Positions 6,609 to 15,420 of a DNA stretch of 19,813 nucleotides are shown one piece after another. Each line of letters opens with the position of its first letter. The stretch's first letter is position 1. The DNA lies in NCBI GenBank assembly GCA_012514775.1, contig JAAYZQ010000015.1, positions 1 to 19,813 of the forward strand. Reading direction: 5' to 3'. The notes under the pieces are model-generated. The model made no database searches. It had not been told where the DNA came from and was given only the letters and a program-made list of their open reading frames with translations. This stretch comes from Anaerolineaceae bacterium. Its GTDB lineage: Bacteria > Chloroflexota > Anaerolineae > JAAYZQ01. Made by a program: the position numbers and the translations under genes.

Positions 6609-9600
6609 ATGAAGCGACAGAAGGTACCGTCCTTGTTGCCGGCTCTGCTGGTCCTCGGGCTGCTCGCCCTGGCGTGGCCGGCAGCCGGCACCCAGGCCCG
6701 CGCGCAGGCAGCCGTCACCATCGCCGAGGCCCGCGCCCTGCCGTTGGGCACGAGCGTGACGGTGGAAGGCGTCGTGACCGTGGCCGCGGGCACGTACAAC
6801 GCCGGCTTTGCCATCCAGGATGAAACAGCGGGCATCTATGTCTACCCCAGCAGCTTCTTGAGCGTTCAGCCCGGCGAGACGGTGCGCATCACCGGGCCGT
6901 TGAGCACCTTTGGCTGCCTGCTCCAGGTGGCGCCCCAGGCCAGCAACGTGCAGCGCACAGGCAGCGCTCCCCTCCCCGAGCCGCTACCCAGGACCACGGG
7001 CCAGATCGGCGAGGACAGCGAGGGCTGGCTGGTGGCCATCAGCGGCGTGGTCTCGGGGCTGCCGGCCAAGCCGTTCTACGTGGACGACGGGAGCGGCGCG
7101 GCCGAGGTGTACGTCGATTCGGACACCGGCATCAGCCTGGCGCAGGTGAGCAACGGCAGCCGGGTGCGCATCGTCGGCCTCAGCATGCAGTACGACACCG
7201 ACCCGTGCGACGGCGGCTGGCAGGTGCAGCCCCGCCAGCAGAGCGACGTGACGCTGCTGGACGCCACGCCGCCGGCGGTCGTCGCCACGCTGCCCGCCGA
7301 TGGCGCGACCGGCGCCAGCCCCCACAAGCCCATCGAGGCCACCTTTGACGAGGCGCTAAAGGCGGCGACGGTCAACGCCGCCACCTTTTTGCTCCAGGGG
7401 CCGGGGGGCGCCGCGGCCGGCACGGTGAGTTACGACGCGGCGACCCGGCGCGCCATCCTGCGGCCCGACGGCGCCCTGTCGCCTGACAGCCCGCACACCG
7501 CGACGCTGACCACGGGCATCGAGGACGCGGCCGGCAACGCCCTGGCGAGCGATTATACCTGGACGTTTACCACCGGGGCGCTGGACACCACGCCGCCGGC
7601 CATCACCGGCCGCACGCCGGCCCCCGGCGCCACGGGCGTGGACCTTTATGCCAACGTCGTCGCCAACCTGAGCGAGGAGCTGGACCCGGCGACGGTCACC
7701 GCCGCCAACGTCTATCTCACCGGCCCCTATGGCGACGTGCCGGCCACCCTGTCCTACGACGCGGGGAGCGCCACGATCACGCTCGATCCCACCTCCAGCC
7801 TGCTGCCCCATGCCCAATACCAGGCCACGGTCAAGGCCGCGGTGGCCGACTGGGCGGGCTTGACCCTGGGCAGCGACGCCACGTGGAGCTTTGAGACGGC
7901 CGGCGAGCCGTCGATGCAGGTCTACCACGGCGACATCCACAACCACACCGCCATCTCGGACGGCTCGGGGACGCCGGCCGAGGCCCTGGCCGCCGGCCGG
8001 GCTGCCGGTTTTCAGTTCATGGCCATCACCGATCACTCGTACAGCATCGGCGACGACGAATGGGCCGGCACCCTGGCGGCCGTGGATGCGGCCACCGTGC
8101 CGGGCCAGTTCGTGGCCCTGCGCGGCTTCGAGTACACCCAGGGCGCCGAGGGCCACGCCAACGTCTATAACACCGTTCGCCACGCCGTTCGCAGCCAGGT
8201 CGCGGGCTGCACCACGTGCGACTATACCCCCAACCTGGAGGTGGGCGCCACGGTGGACGGTTTCTACCACTGGGTCGAGGTCACGGGCACCGTAGCCATC
8301 GACGCCGCCGGCACGCTGCTCCAGTTCAACCATCCGGGCTGGATCAACTTTAACGACTGGACCTTCCACCCCGAGGTCGGGGCCACGGCCCGCCTGGAGG
8401 AAGTGGGCAACGGCAGCGGCACGTCCTACGTCTTTTCGGAAGAGGAGTACATCCGCTCCCTGGACTATGGCTGGCGCCTGGGGGCCACCAACAACGCCGA
8501 CACGCACTCGACCTACTGGGGCACCAACACCGAGCACCGCACCGGCGCGTGGATGCCGGGCCTGACCAAGGACGACCTGATGGAGGCCCTGCGGGCCCGG
8601 CGCACCTTTGCCACCGAGGACCGGAACTATGCCCTGCAGATGAAGGCCAACGGCGCCTGGATGGGCGCGGAGATTGCCAACACCGGCCAGATCGCCTTCG
8701 ATATCCAGGGTGAGGACCCCGACGGGGAGCCGACGGCCGTGGTACAGCTCATCGGCCATGGGGGCCAGGTGCTGGCCGAGGAGACGCCCAACAGCGCCAC
8801 CTTTGCCTGGCAGCCGGTGCTGGACATCACCCCCGGCGTTCATTACTACTATGTCAAGGCCGTGCAGCCCGACGGCGACCGCATCGTCAGCTCGCCGGTC
8901 TGGACCCTGGGCACGGAAGACGTCAGCATCAGCGATCTGACCGTCCAGCCCAGCATCCCCACGATCTATAACCCCAGTCTGCTCACGGCGCGGGTCACCA
9001 ATCGCGGCCCGAGCGCCCACGCCCTGAGCATGGTCTTTGAGGCCAACGGGGACGAGATCGGGCGGGTGGACCTGGTGTCCGAGCCGTGCGCGGCCGGTCC
9101 CTGCGAGGACGCCTTTGCCAACGTCGCCTGGCAGTCGCCGGGCACCGGCGCGGTCACCATCGTCGCCCGGCTGGAGGGAGCGCCGGCGGCCGACAGTCCC
9201 GACGACAACGAGCGCTCGCTGGTGCTGGAGGTCACCGACGAGGCCATCCCCCTGGTCCTCATCGACTCGGGGCACAACAACGTGGGTGCCATGCCGCGCG
9301 ACGCGCGCGCCTTTACCGCCGACCTGACGGCCCACGGGTACAACGTGCTCCACAACCTGGACGCCATCACCCCCGACGACCTGAACACCGAGACGGTCAA
9401 GCTGCTCATCCTCAACGCCTATGGGCCCGGCGCCCTGACGCCCACCGAGACCGAGGCCATCGCCGAATTCGTGGCGGCCGGCGGCAGCCTGTGGCTCAAC
9501 GGCATGTCGGACTATGCGGACAAGGTGGCGTGGGCCAACACCATCGCCGACCGGATGAATGCCCTGGTGGACGCCATCGAGGCGCGCACCGGCACGCCGG

Positions 9601-10748
9601 TTCCCATCCGCATGAACGACGACGAGGTGCTGGACGGCGACGACAACAACGGCTATCCGTGGGGCGTGCTGTGGCACGTCTATCCCGCCCGCGAGACCAC
9701 GGGCGTGGGCATGAACGTCACCCAGATCCAGTCCTGGTCCGACTGCTCGCTGACGGACCGCAACGGCGGGGCGCTGACGGCGGAGGACCTGGGGGCCGGC
9801 GGATTCCTGTTCGTCGAGGGCGACCTGGACCCGGGCAGCGGCACCTACGGCAAACCCAACCGCACTACGAGCGAGGACGCCGATAAGGAGGGCGACGCGT
9901 ACTTTTATCCCAGCACGATCCCTGTGGCCGCGGCGGCGGGCTATGACCTGCCCGGCGCGGCGGGCAGGCTGTTCTTCTACGGCGACTCGAACGACCCGTT
10001 CAACATCTTTGCCTACACGGCCGGCGACGGCAAACAGAACGAGCTATTCAACCTGGAGGTCGTCATGTGGCTGCTGGGCACGCCTCTGCAAAAGAGCACC
10101 GTGGCCCAGGCCCGGGCCGACGCCGGGCTGGACAACACGCCCGACAGGCTCGGCGAGCTGGTGTGGGTCGAGGGCGAGATCACGGCCGGCTACGGCGAGT
10201 TCTTTAACGTGCTCTACCTCCAGGACGAGAGCGGCGGGATCACCGTCCACGCACCGGCGGGCGACATCTATGCCGGCGACTATGTGCGCGGCGCTCAAGT
10301 CCGCGCCGTGGGCACCGTCGGCATCTATGCCGGCGACACCGAGATCGAGTTCTTTGAGGCCGAGCAGGTGGAGGTGCTGGCGCCGGCGACGGGCGTCGAG
10401 CCGCCACCCCTGCCCCTCAGCACCCACAACGCCTCGCAGGAGGCCAACGAGGGCTGGCTGGTGCAGGTCACCGGGACGGTGGTCGACTGGATCGATTCGT
10501 CGGCCATCGTCGTGGACGACGGCAGCGGCCCGGTGCGCGCCTTCCTGGACGGCTACAACGGCTCGTTTGCCGGCGTGGGCCGCCTGGACCGGGTGACCGT
10601 TACCGGCCTGGTGTCGGAAGACGGAGAGGGGCGGCGCATCCGGGTGCGCAACTACGGCGCCCACCCGGCGCTGCCCGACGACGTGACCATCCTGGCGCGG
10701 GCGGAGCGCGTCTACCTGCCCGTCGTCGTGCGCGAAGCGGCGCCGTAA
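6609..10748 (+). CDS. Secreted CehA/McbA-type PHP metallohydrolase, multidomain
   Basis: 1379 residues. A signal peptide (1-34) is followed by: an OB-fold pair (A about 36-115, B about 136-215); two Big_5-type Ig folds (about 217-325 and 327-434, each beginning near TPPA); a PHP-superfamily metallohydrolase of CehA/McbA type (about 437-690); a beta domain (about 690-780); a CARDB-like domain (about 780-875); a GATase-like/DUF4350-type Rossmann domain (about 878-1158); a second OB pair (about 1163-1262 and 1265-1360); and the tail VYLPVVV. Candidate metal ligands are H440, D442, H444 and H446 (in YHGDIHNHT), D475-H476 (ITDH), H575 (FNHPG) and D631/H633 (NADTH). Known CehA/McbA relatives hydrolyse esters; the substrate here is unknown. 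The ATG has GGAGG at 6600-6604. It follows a paralogous-module protein, and transcription probably ends at the palindrome 10769-10807. Confidence 0.85.
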   Translation: MKRQKVPSLLPALLVLGLLALAWPAAGTQARAQAAVTIAEARALPLGTSVTVEGVVTVAAGTYNAGFAIQDETAGIYVYPSSFLSVQPGETVRITGPLSTFGCLLQVAPQASNVQRTGSAPLPEPLPRTTGQIGEDSEGWLVAISGVVSGLPAKPFYVDDGSGAAEVYVDSDTGISLAQVSNGSRVRIVGLSMQYDTDPCDGGWQVQPRQQSDVTLLDATPPAVVATLPADGATGASPHKPIEATFDEALKAATVNAATFLLQGPGGAAAGTVSYDAATRRAILRPDGALSPDSPHTATLTTGIEDAAGNALASDYTWTFTTGALDTTPPAITGRTPAPGATGVDLYANVVANLSEELDPATVTAANVYLTGPYGDVPATLSYDAGSATITLDPTSSLLPHAQYQATVKAAVADWAGLTLGSDATWSFETAGEPSMQVYHGDIHNHTAISDGSGTPAEALAAGRAAGFQFMAITDHSYSIGDDEWAGTLAAVDAATVPGQFVALRGFEYTQGAEGHANVYNTVRHAVRSQVAGCTTCDYTPNLEVGATVDGFYHWVEVTGTVAIDAAGTLLQFNHPGWINFNDWTFHPEVGATARLEEVGNGSGTSYVFSEEEYIRSLDYGWRLGATNNADTHSTYWGTNTEHRTGAWMPGLTKDDLMEALRARRTFATEDRNYALQMKANGAWMGAEIANTGQIAFDIQGEDPDGEPTAVVQLIGHGGQVLAEETPNSATFAWQPVLDITPGVHYYYVKAVQPDGDRIVSSPVWTLGTEDVSISDLTVQPSIPTIYNPSLLTARVTNRGPSAHALSMVFEANGDEIGRVDLVSEPCAAGPCEDAFANVAWQSPGTGAVTIVARLEGAPAADSPDDNERSLVLEVTDEAIPLVLIDSGHNNVGAMPRDARAFTADLTAHGYNVLHNLDAITPDDLNTETVKLLILNAYGPGALTPTETEAIAEFVAAGGSLWLNGMSDYADKVAWANTIADRMNALVDAIEARTGTPVPIRMNDDEVLDGDDNNGYPWGVLWHVYPARETTGVGMNVTQIQSWSDCSLTDRNGGALTAEDLGAGGFLFVEGDLDPGSGTYGKPNRTTSEDADKEGDAYFYPSTIPVAAAAGYDLPGAAGRLFFYGDSNDPFNIFAYTAGDGKQNELFNLEVVMWLLGTPLQKSTVAQARADAGLDNTPDRLGELVWVEGEITAGYGEFFNVLYLQDESGGITVHAPAGDIYAGDYVRGAQVRAVGTVGIYAGDTEIEFFEAEQVEVLAPATGVEPPPLPLSTHNASQEANEGWLVQVTGTVVDWIDSSAIVVDDGSGPVRAFLDGYNGSFAGVGRLDRVTVTGLVSEDGEGRRIRVRNYGAHPALPDDVTILARAERVYLPVVVREAAP

Positions 10749-10768
10749 GAGACGGGGCGAACCATGAA

Positions 10769-10817
10769 CCGGGTGGGTGGCACCGACAGTCGGTGCCACC
10801 CACCCGGCGGTCGTTTT
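10769..10817 (+). terminator. Perfect 18-bp palindrome, likely terminator
   Basis: Arms 10769-10786 and 10790-10807 are perfectly complementary over 18 bases around the three-base loop CAG, and TCGTTTT follows at 10811-10817. It stands between the convergent secreted metallohydrolase and cdsA genes, where it could stop transcription from the left. The minus-strand side has no T-run. The perfect symmetry and closely similar ORF fragments I recall in related genomes suggest it could also be a dispersed REP-like palindrome. Confidence 0.65.
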
Positions 10818-10860
10818 GGACGGTTGAAGCCGTTACTACGAACCTTTTCCGGCAACCTGC

Positions 10861-11670
10861 CTAGAAGGGGACCAGGGTCGCGTAGTAATAGACGACCGGG
10901 GCCACGAACAAGAGGCTGTCGATGCGGTCGAACATGCCGCCGTGGCCCGGGATGAGGGCGCTGAAATCCTTGACGCCCATCTGGCGCTTGACCATGGACT
11001 TGCTCAGGTCGCCAAAGGGCGCCAGCGTGGCGACGATGGCCCCCAGGGCCAGGCCGTGGAGCCAGGGGAGCTCGACCAGCCAGGCGCCCAGGAGCATCGT
11101 GGCCAGCACGCCGCCGATCCAGCCGCCCACGGTGCCCTCCCACGTCTTCTTGGGGCTCAGATAGGGCGAGCAGGGGTGCCGGCCGATGGCCTTGCCCACG
11201 AAATAGGCCGCCGAGTCGTTGATCCAGGTCACCAGGAAGGTGAGGGCCAGCCAGCGCGTGCCGGCGCCCAGGCCAAAGGGCGCCGAAAGGTCGCGCAGGA
11301 GGACAAAGTGGCTGATGAGCCAGCCCAGCCACAGGGCGACTCCGACCGTCAGCGCCCAGCTCTGCGTCGGCCGGCCCAGGGGCGGCCGCAGGAGCTGCCA
11401 GGTGAGGGTCAGGATCAGCGAGGCGGCCAGCACCAGGCCCAGCAGGTTGGCATCGGGGAAGCGGGCCACGGCCAGGAGCAGGGCCATGACCAGGGCCGAG
11501 GCGGGCAGCGAGGGCAGGTAGCCCGCCTTTTCCACGAGCACAAAGAGCTCGTAGGCGGCCCGCACGGCCACGAGCAGCAGGGCCCCGGCCAGGAGCCACC
11601 CGCCGGCGTAGGTCAGGCCGGCCACCAGGGGGATGAGCACCACGGCGCTTAGAACCCGCGTGCGGAGCAT
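10861..11670 (-). CDS. cdsA: Phosphatidate cytidylyltransferase
   Basis: 269 residues, an integral membrane enzyme making CDP-diacylglycerol from phosphatidate and CTP, the precursor of bacterial phospholipids. About eight hydrophobic segments are visible. The family signature is intact near the C-terminus: K228-R229, K234-D235, PGHGG (241-245), D248-R249 and D251. Upstream conserved patches are NDSAAYFVGK (151-160) and SPKKTWEG (172-179). The length is typical. It begins six bases after the uppS stop, with a short GGGAG immediately before the ATG, so translation is probably coupled to uppS. It is the last gene of the rpsB cluster. Confidence 0.95.
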   Translation of the reverse strand: MLRTRVLSAVVLIPLVAGLTYAGGWLLAGALLLVAVRAAYELFVLVEKAGYLPSLPASALVMALLLAVARFPDANLLGLVLAASLILTLTWQLLRPPLGRPTQSWALTVGVALWLGWLISHFVLLRDLSAPFGLGAGTRWLALTFLVTWINDSAAYFVGKAIGRHPCSPYLSPKKTWEGTVGGWIGGVLATMLLGAWLVELPWLHGLALGAIVATLAPFGDLSKSMVKRQMGVKDFSALIPGHGGMFDRIDSLLFVAPVVYYYATLVPF

Positions 11671-11676
11671 CTCCCG

Positions 11677-12462
11677 TCAGCCCTCGTCGCCTTCCTCGCC
11701 GCCGTCGTCCAGGGCCTCTTCGGGGGCGTGGGTTTCGTGGGGAGAGCCATAGTCGTCCTTGATGCCGCCAAAGCGCCGGTCGCGATGCGCGTAGGCCAGC
11801 AGGGCGCGGCGCAGCTCTTCTTTGTCAAAATCGGGCCAGAACGTCTCTGTGACATAGTACTCGGTGTAGGCCGACTGCCACAGCATGAACCCGCTGGTGC
11901 GCAGCTCGCCGCTGGTGCGGATGATCAGGTCGGGGTCCGGTTGCCCGGCGGTGTACATGTAGCTGGACAGGAGCGCCTCGTCCACCTGGTCGGCGGGGAT
12001 GCCCGCCTCGACGATGCGCCGCACGGCCTGGACGATCTCGGCGCGGCCTCCATAATCAAAGGCCACGTTGAGGATGATCCGGTCGTTGTTCCGGGTCAGC
12101 TCGATGGCCTCCTGGACCTGCTTCTGGAGCGCCTGGGGCAGGCGGTCCAGGCGGCCGATGTGGCGCAGCCTGACACCCTGCTTGTGGAGCTCTTTCAGCT
12201 CGCGGCGGATCATCTGCCGCAGGATGCCCAGCAGCCCGCGAACCTCGCCCTCGGGGCGGCGCCAGTTCTCGGTCGAAAAGGCCCAGATGGTCAGAATCTC
12301 GATGCCGAACTCGACGCTGGCCTCCAGAATGGGGCGCAGGTTTTCGGTACCGGCGCGATGCCCCGCGAGGCGGGGCAGGCCCCGGGCCCTGGCCCAACGG
12401 CCATTCCCATCCATGATGATGGCCACGTGGCGCGGCACGCTCAAGCTCTTGTCTTCGGTCAT
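11677..12462 (-). CDS. uppS: Isoprenyl transferase (undecaprenyl diphosphate synthase)
   Basis: 261 residues, a cis-prenyltransferase that extends farnesyl diphosphate with isopentenyl diphosphate to make the lipid carrier for peptidoglycan. D18 in MDGNGRWA (17-24) is the Mg/diphosphate-binding aspartate. FSTENW is at 62-67, and RTSGE (182-186) begins the conserved C-terminal motif. That motif reads RTSGF-MLWQ here instead of the commoner R-[LI]-SNF-LLWQ. A Glu/Asp/Gly-rich tail of about 15 residues ([14 protein letters not shown]) extends beyond the fold. The ribosome-binding region GGGGATAAGGG sits very close to the ATG. The gene follows frr after a 115-base gap that contains a terminator-like hairpin. 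Confidence 0.95.
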   Translation of the reverse strand: MTEDKSLSVPRHVAIIMDGNGRWARARGLPRLAGHRAGTENLRPILEASVEFGIEILTIWAFSTENWRRPEGEVRGLLGILRQMIRRELKELHKQGVRLRHIGRLDRLPQALQKQVQEAIELTRNNDRIILNVAFDYGGRAEIVQAVRRIVEAGIPADQVDEALLSSYMYTAGQPDPDLIIRTSGELRTSGFMLWQSAYTEYYVTETFWPDFDKEELRRALLAYAHRDRRFGGIKDDYGSPHETHAPEEALDDGGEEGDEG

Positions 12463-12488
12463 CCCTTATCCCCGGGGCCGCCCGGTCG

Positions 12489-12534
12489 AAAACAAAGGGG
12501 GCTGAGTGGCTCTGTGGCGACCATCTCAACCCCC
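12489..12534 (-). terminator. Terminator-like hairpin between frr and uppS
   Basis: On the minus strand GGGGGTTGAG (12534-12525) pairs with CTCAGCCCCC (12506-12497), nine Watson-Crick pairs and one G-U pair, around an 18-base loop. TTTGTTTT follows (12496-12489). That is the form of an intrinsic terminator. It lies downstream of frr and only 26 bases before uppS, too close for a separate uppS promoter after it, so partial termination with read-through is more likely than a full stop. Confidence 0.6.
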
Positions 12535-12577
12535 ACCGTTTCTCACGAGAATCGGCCCGTTCCCCTCCCGGTCCGGC

Positions 12578-13135
12578 CTAGATCTCCATGACCTCTTCTT
12601 CTTTGCGCTTGCCAATCTCGTCGATCCTGGCAATAAACTGGTCGGTGAGCTCTTGCACCTGGTCCTTGGCGTGAAAGAACTCGTCTTCGGAGATCATTTT
12701 TTCCTTTTCGAACTCTTGCAGGTCCTTGAGAGCATCGCGCCGCAGATTGCGGATGGCGATGCGGCCCTCCTCGACGCGCCGGGCGACGAGCTTGACCAGC
12801 TCGCGGCGACGCTCTTCCGTGAGGCGCGGGATGCTCAGCCGGATCAGCTTGCCGTCGTTCATGGGCGTCAAGCCCAGGTCAGACTTCTGGATGGCCCGCT
12901 CGATGTCGTTGAGGGCCGACGGGTCCCAGGGCCGTATGACGAGCAGGCGCGGCTCAGGAACGGCGATGCTGGCCATCTGGTTCAGGGGCGTCAGCGTGCC
13001 ATAGTATTCCACCTGGAGCCTTTCCACGAGAGCCGGTGAGGCCCGTCCGGTACGGATGCCCAGGAGCTCCTCCTGGAGGGCATCGACCGACTTGGTCATG
13101 CGACCGCGCAGCTCTTCCATCAGGTCGTCGATCAT
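12578..13135 (-). CDS. frr: Ribosome recycling factor
   Basis: 185 residues, the standard length. With EF-G this factor splits the post-termination ribosome. Family landmarks are LQEELLGIRTGRASPALVE near residues 20-38, the central VPEPRLLVIRPWDPSAL stretch and the C-terminal helical bundle with NLRRDALKDL and EFEKEKMISEDE. The ATG at 13135 is preceded by GGGAGAGGTGG. It lies 41 bases after pyrH, in the same minus-strand cluster. Confidence 0.97.
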   Translation of the reverse strand: MIDDLMEELRGRMTKSVDALQEELLGIRTGRASPALVERLQVEYYGTLTPLNQMASIAVPEPRLLVIRPWDPSALNDIERAIQKSDLGLTPMNDGKLIRLSIPRLTEERRRELVKLVARRVEEGRIAIRNLRRDALKDLQEFEKEKMISEDEFFHAKDQVQELTDQFIARIDEIGKRKEEEVMEI

Positions 13136-13176
13136 GGTCCACCTCTCCCTTTCCAGTGCGCCACCGGGCCCCCGGC

Positions 13177-13893
13177 TCAGTGGCTGATGACCGTGCCCAC
13201 CGGCTCGCCCCGGATTGCCTTGAGCAAGGCGTCCGGCTGCCAGAGATCCAGCACGACGATCGGCAGGTGGTTATCCATACAGAGTGTGATGGCCGTGGAA
13301 TCCAGGACCTTGATGCCCATGTTGAGGGCGTCGATGTAGGCCAGGTGCTCGAAACGCTCTGCCTGGGGATTGATGAGCGGATCCTCGGCATAGACGCCAT
13401 CCACCTTGGTGGCCTTGATCAGCAGGTCCGCGTCGATCTCCATGGCGCGCAGCGCCGCCGCCGTATCGGTCGTAAAATACGGATTGCCCGTGCCCGCGCC
13501 CAGGATGAGGACCCTGCCCTTTTCCAGGTGGCGGATGCCCCGCAGGCGGATGTAGGGCTCGGCGATGGCGCGCATCTCGATGGCCGTCTGCACGCGCGGC
13601 ACCAGGCCAATGCGCTCAAGGGCATCGGCCAGGGCCAGGGCATTGATCACCGTGGCGAGCATGCCCATGTGGTCGGCCGTGGCGCGGTCCATGCCATGCT
13701 CGGGGCCAATGTTCCCGCGCCAGATATTGCCGCCCCCGAGGACGATGGCCACTTCGACGTCCAGGTAGCGGACGTCCCGGATCTTGGCGGCCAGCTCGGC
13801 CACCATGTCGGGATCGATGCCAAAGCCCCCGGGCCCGGCCAGTGCCTCGCCGCCCAGCTTGAGCAGAACGCGCCTGTAGGTGATCGCCGCCAT
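13177..13893 (-). CDS. pyrH: UMP kinase
   Basis: 238 residues, an amino-acid-kinase-fold enzyme that phosphorylates UMP to UDP with ATP. The phosphate-binding start is LKLGGEAL (11-18), where many homologues have LKLSGEAL. GGGN is at 53-56, [15 protein letters not shown] at 132-146 and KVDGVY...DP at 163-172. Bacterial UMP kinases of this type are hexameric, inhibited by UTP and usually activated by GTP. It starts 24 bases after tsf with GAGAGGGGA before the ATG. Confidence 0.97.
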   Translation of the reverse strand: MAAITYRRVLLKLGGEALAGPGGFGIDPDMVAELAAKIRDVRYLDVEVAIVLGGGNIWRGNIGPEHGMDRATADHMGMLATVINALALADALERIGLVPRVQTAIEMRAIAEPYIRLRGIRHLEKGRVLILGAGTGNPYFTTDTAAALRAMEIDADLLIKATKVDGVYAEDPLINPQAERFEHLAYIDALNMGIKVLDSTAITLCMDNHLPIVVLDLWQPDALLKAIRGEPVGTVISH

Positions 13894-13917
13894 TCCCCTC
13901 TCGCTCCCGCCTGCTCT

Positions 13918-14517
13918 TTACGACTCGCCGACTTCGAGGCGCGCGAAGCGCCTCACGATGAGGTTCTCGCCAAAGGTCGAGCTCCTTTGCTTCACGAGCT
14001 CGCCGACGGTGAGATCCGGGTTCTTGATAAAGGGCTGGAGCAGCAAGCAGTTCTCGTCGTACCACTTGTTCAGCTTGCCCTCCATGATGCGCTCGGCCAC
14101 CTGTCCGGTCTTGCCGGCCTGGTCGATCTCGGCCTGGAAGAGGGCCTTGCGCTCATCGACGGCTTCGGCCGGCACGGTTTCGGGCGACAGGTAGAGGGGC
14201 CTGGCCGCCACCACCTGCATGGCCAGGTCGTGGGCCAGCTCCTGAAAGTCGGGAGTGCGGGCCACGAAATCGGTCTCGCAGTTCAGCTCCACGAGAGCCG
14301 CCACCTTGCTTCCGGCATGAATATAAGAGCCGATGATGCCTTCCCGGGCCTCACGCTCCGAGCGCTTGGCCGCCGCTGCCATACCCTTTTCGCGCAGCCA
14401 GGCCGCTGCTTTAGCAAAATCGCCGCCGTGGAGTTCCAGGGCCTGCTTGCAGTCCAGCACGCCGGCGCCGGTTTCCTGGCGAAGATCCTTCACCATCTGG
14501 GCACTAATGTTCGCCAC
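13918..14517 (-). CDS. tsf: Elongation factor Ts, short form
   Basis: 199 residues, the nucleotide-exchange factor for EF-Tu. The N-terminal UBA-like region (MVKDLRQETGAGVLDCKQAL, about 8-27) and the EF-Tu-contacting TDFVAR motif (82-87) are intact. It is much shorter than the approximately 283-residue E. coli protein because it has a single core subdomain, as in Thermus and several deep-branching phyla. The start codon is GTG. Its AGGAGGT site (14528-14522) overlaps the rpsB stop codon as TAGGAGGT, which implies translational coupling to rpsB. Confidence 0.96.
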   Translation of the reverse strand: MANISAQMVKDLRQETGAGVLDCKQALELHGGDFAKAAAWLREKGMAAAAKRSEREAREGIIGSYIHAGSKVAALVELNCETDFVARTPDFQELAHDLAMQVVAARPLYLSPETVPAEAVDERKALFQAEIDQAGKTGQVAERIMEGKLNKWYDENCLLLQPFIKNPDLTVGELVKQRSSTFGENLIVRRFARLEVGES

Positions 14518-14526
14518 GTCTACCTC

Positions 14527-15369
14527 CTAATCCTCGTCCTCTTCCTCGACTTCGACCTCGACCTCGTCCTCGTCCTCGACCAGCTCGTCCTCAAAGGCGA
14601 ACTCGCCCGAGCGCAGCTTGGCCAGCGTGGCCGCTCCCAGGTACTTCTCGTCCTCTTCCACCTCTTCGTCGGCCTGCACTGCCTGCCGGATCTGAAGGCC
14701 CTCGTTCACGGCCTCCGAGATGTGATTGACGATGAGCTTGATGGCACGGATGGCATCGTCGTTGGAAGGGATCACCAGGTCGATGGGCTCCGGGTCGCAG
14801 TTGGTGTCGACCATGGCCAACACCGGGATGCTGAGGATGTTGCCTTCCTTGACGGCAATGCCCTCGCGCCGCACGTCCACGACAAAGAGCATGTTGGGCA
14901 GGCGGGTCATGTTTTTCAGGCCGCCGAGGCGCGAGTTGAGCTTCTCGATCAACTGCTCCAGCTTCATGGCTTCCTTCTTGGGAAGCCGCTCAAAGTCACC
15001 CGTTTCCCGGCGGTGCTCCAGCTCCAGCAGGTAGCTGATGCGCTGCTTGATGGTCTGCCAGTTGGTCAGGGTGCCGCCCAGCCAGCGCTCGTTGACGTAG
15101 GGCATGTTGCACGCCTGGGCCGCGTTGGCCAGGTTGTCCTGCGCCTGCTTTTTGGTGCCGACAAAGAGGACCGTGCCCCCGCTGGCGACCGTGTCGCGGA
15201 CGAGATTGTAAGCCTGCTCTAGCCGGGTGATGGTCTGCTGCAGATCGAGGATGTGGATACCGTTCCTCTCGGTAAAGATGAACGATTTCATCCTCGGGTT
15301 CCACCGCCGGGTGCGGTGTCCAAAGTGCACTCCTGCCTCCAGGAGCGCCTTCATGGTTACAGTTGCCAC
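14527..15369 (-). CDS. rpsB: 30S ribosomal protein S2
   Basis: 280 residues, a small-subunit ribosomal protein. Recognised by [19 protein letters not shown] near the start, [34 protein letters not shown] and [10 protein letters not shown]. It is longer than E. coli S2 because of a strongly acidic C-terminal tail of about 24 residues (EDE, VE and EED repeats). The start is GTG at 15369, four bases after AGGAGGG (15380-15374). It is the first gene of the cluster rpsB-tsf-pyrH-frr-uppS-cdsA, transcribed from the promoter at 15489-15517 with a leader of about 110 bases. Confidence 0.97.
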   Translation of the reverse strand: MATVTMKALLEAGVHFGHRTRRWNPRMKSFIFTERNGIHILDLQQTITRLEQAYNLVRDTVASGGTVLFVGTKKQAQDNLANAAQACNMPYVNERWLGGTLTNWQTIKQRISYLLELEHRRETGDFERLPKKEAMKLEQLIEKLNSRLGGLKNMTRLPNMLFVVDVRREGIAVKEGNILSIPVLAMVDTNCDPEPIDLVIPSNDDAIRAIKLIVNHISEAVNEGLQIRQAVQADEEVEEDEKYLGAATLAKLRSGEFAFEDELVEDEDEVEVEVEEEDED

Positions 15370-15420
15370 AATTCCCTCCTATGGTTGTTTGTTCCTCCAC
15401 CCCCATCATCCCGCCGGGGA

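Noticed and set aside
4022..6835. Very long antisense open frames (also 7356-9677 -, 1592-3052 +, 13036-15222 +, 15615-18068 -)
   Set aside because: They mirror strongly supported genes in a high-GC sequence where stops are rare, and their translations are Arg/Gly/His-rich with no family features.
10764..10955. Short plus-strand frame beginning inside the 18-bp palindrome
   Set aside because: It is created by the palindrome and then overlaps the end of cdsA; no ribosome-binding site.
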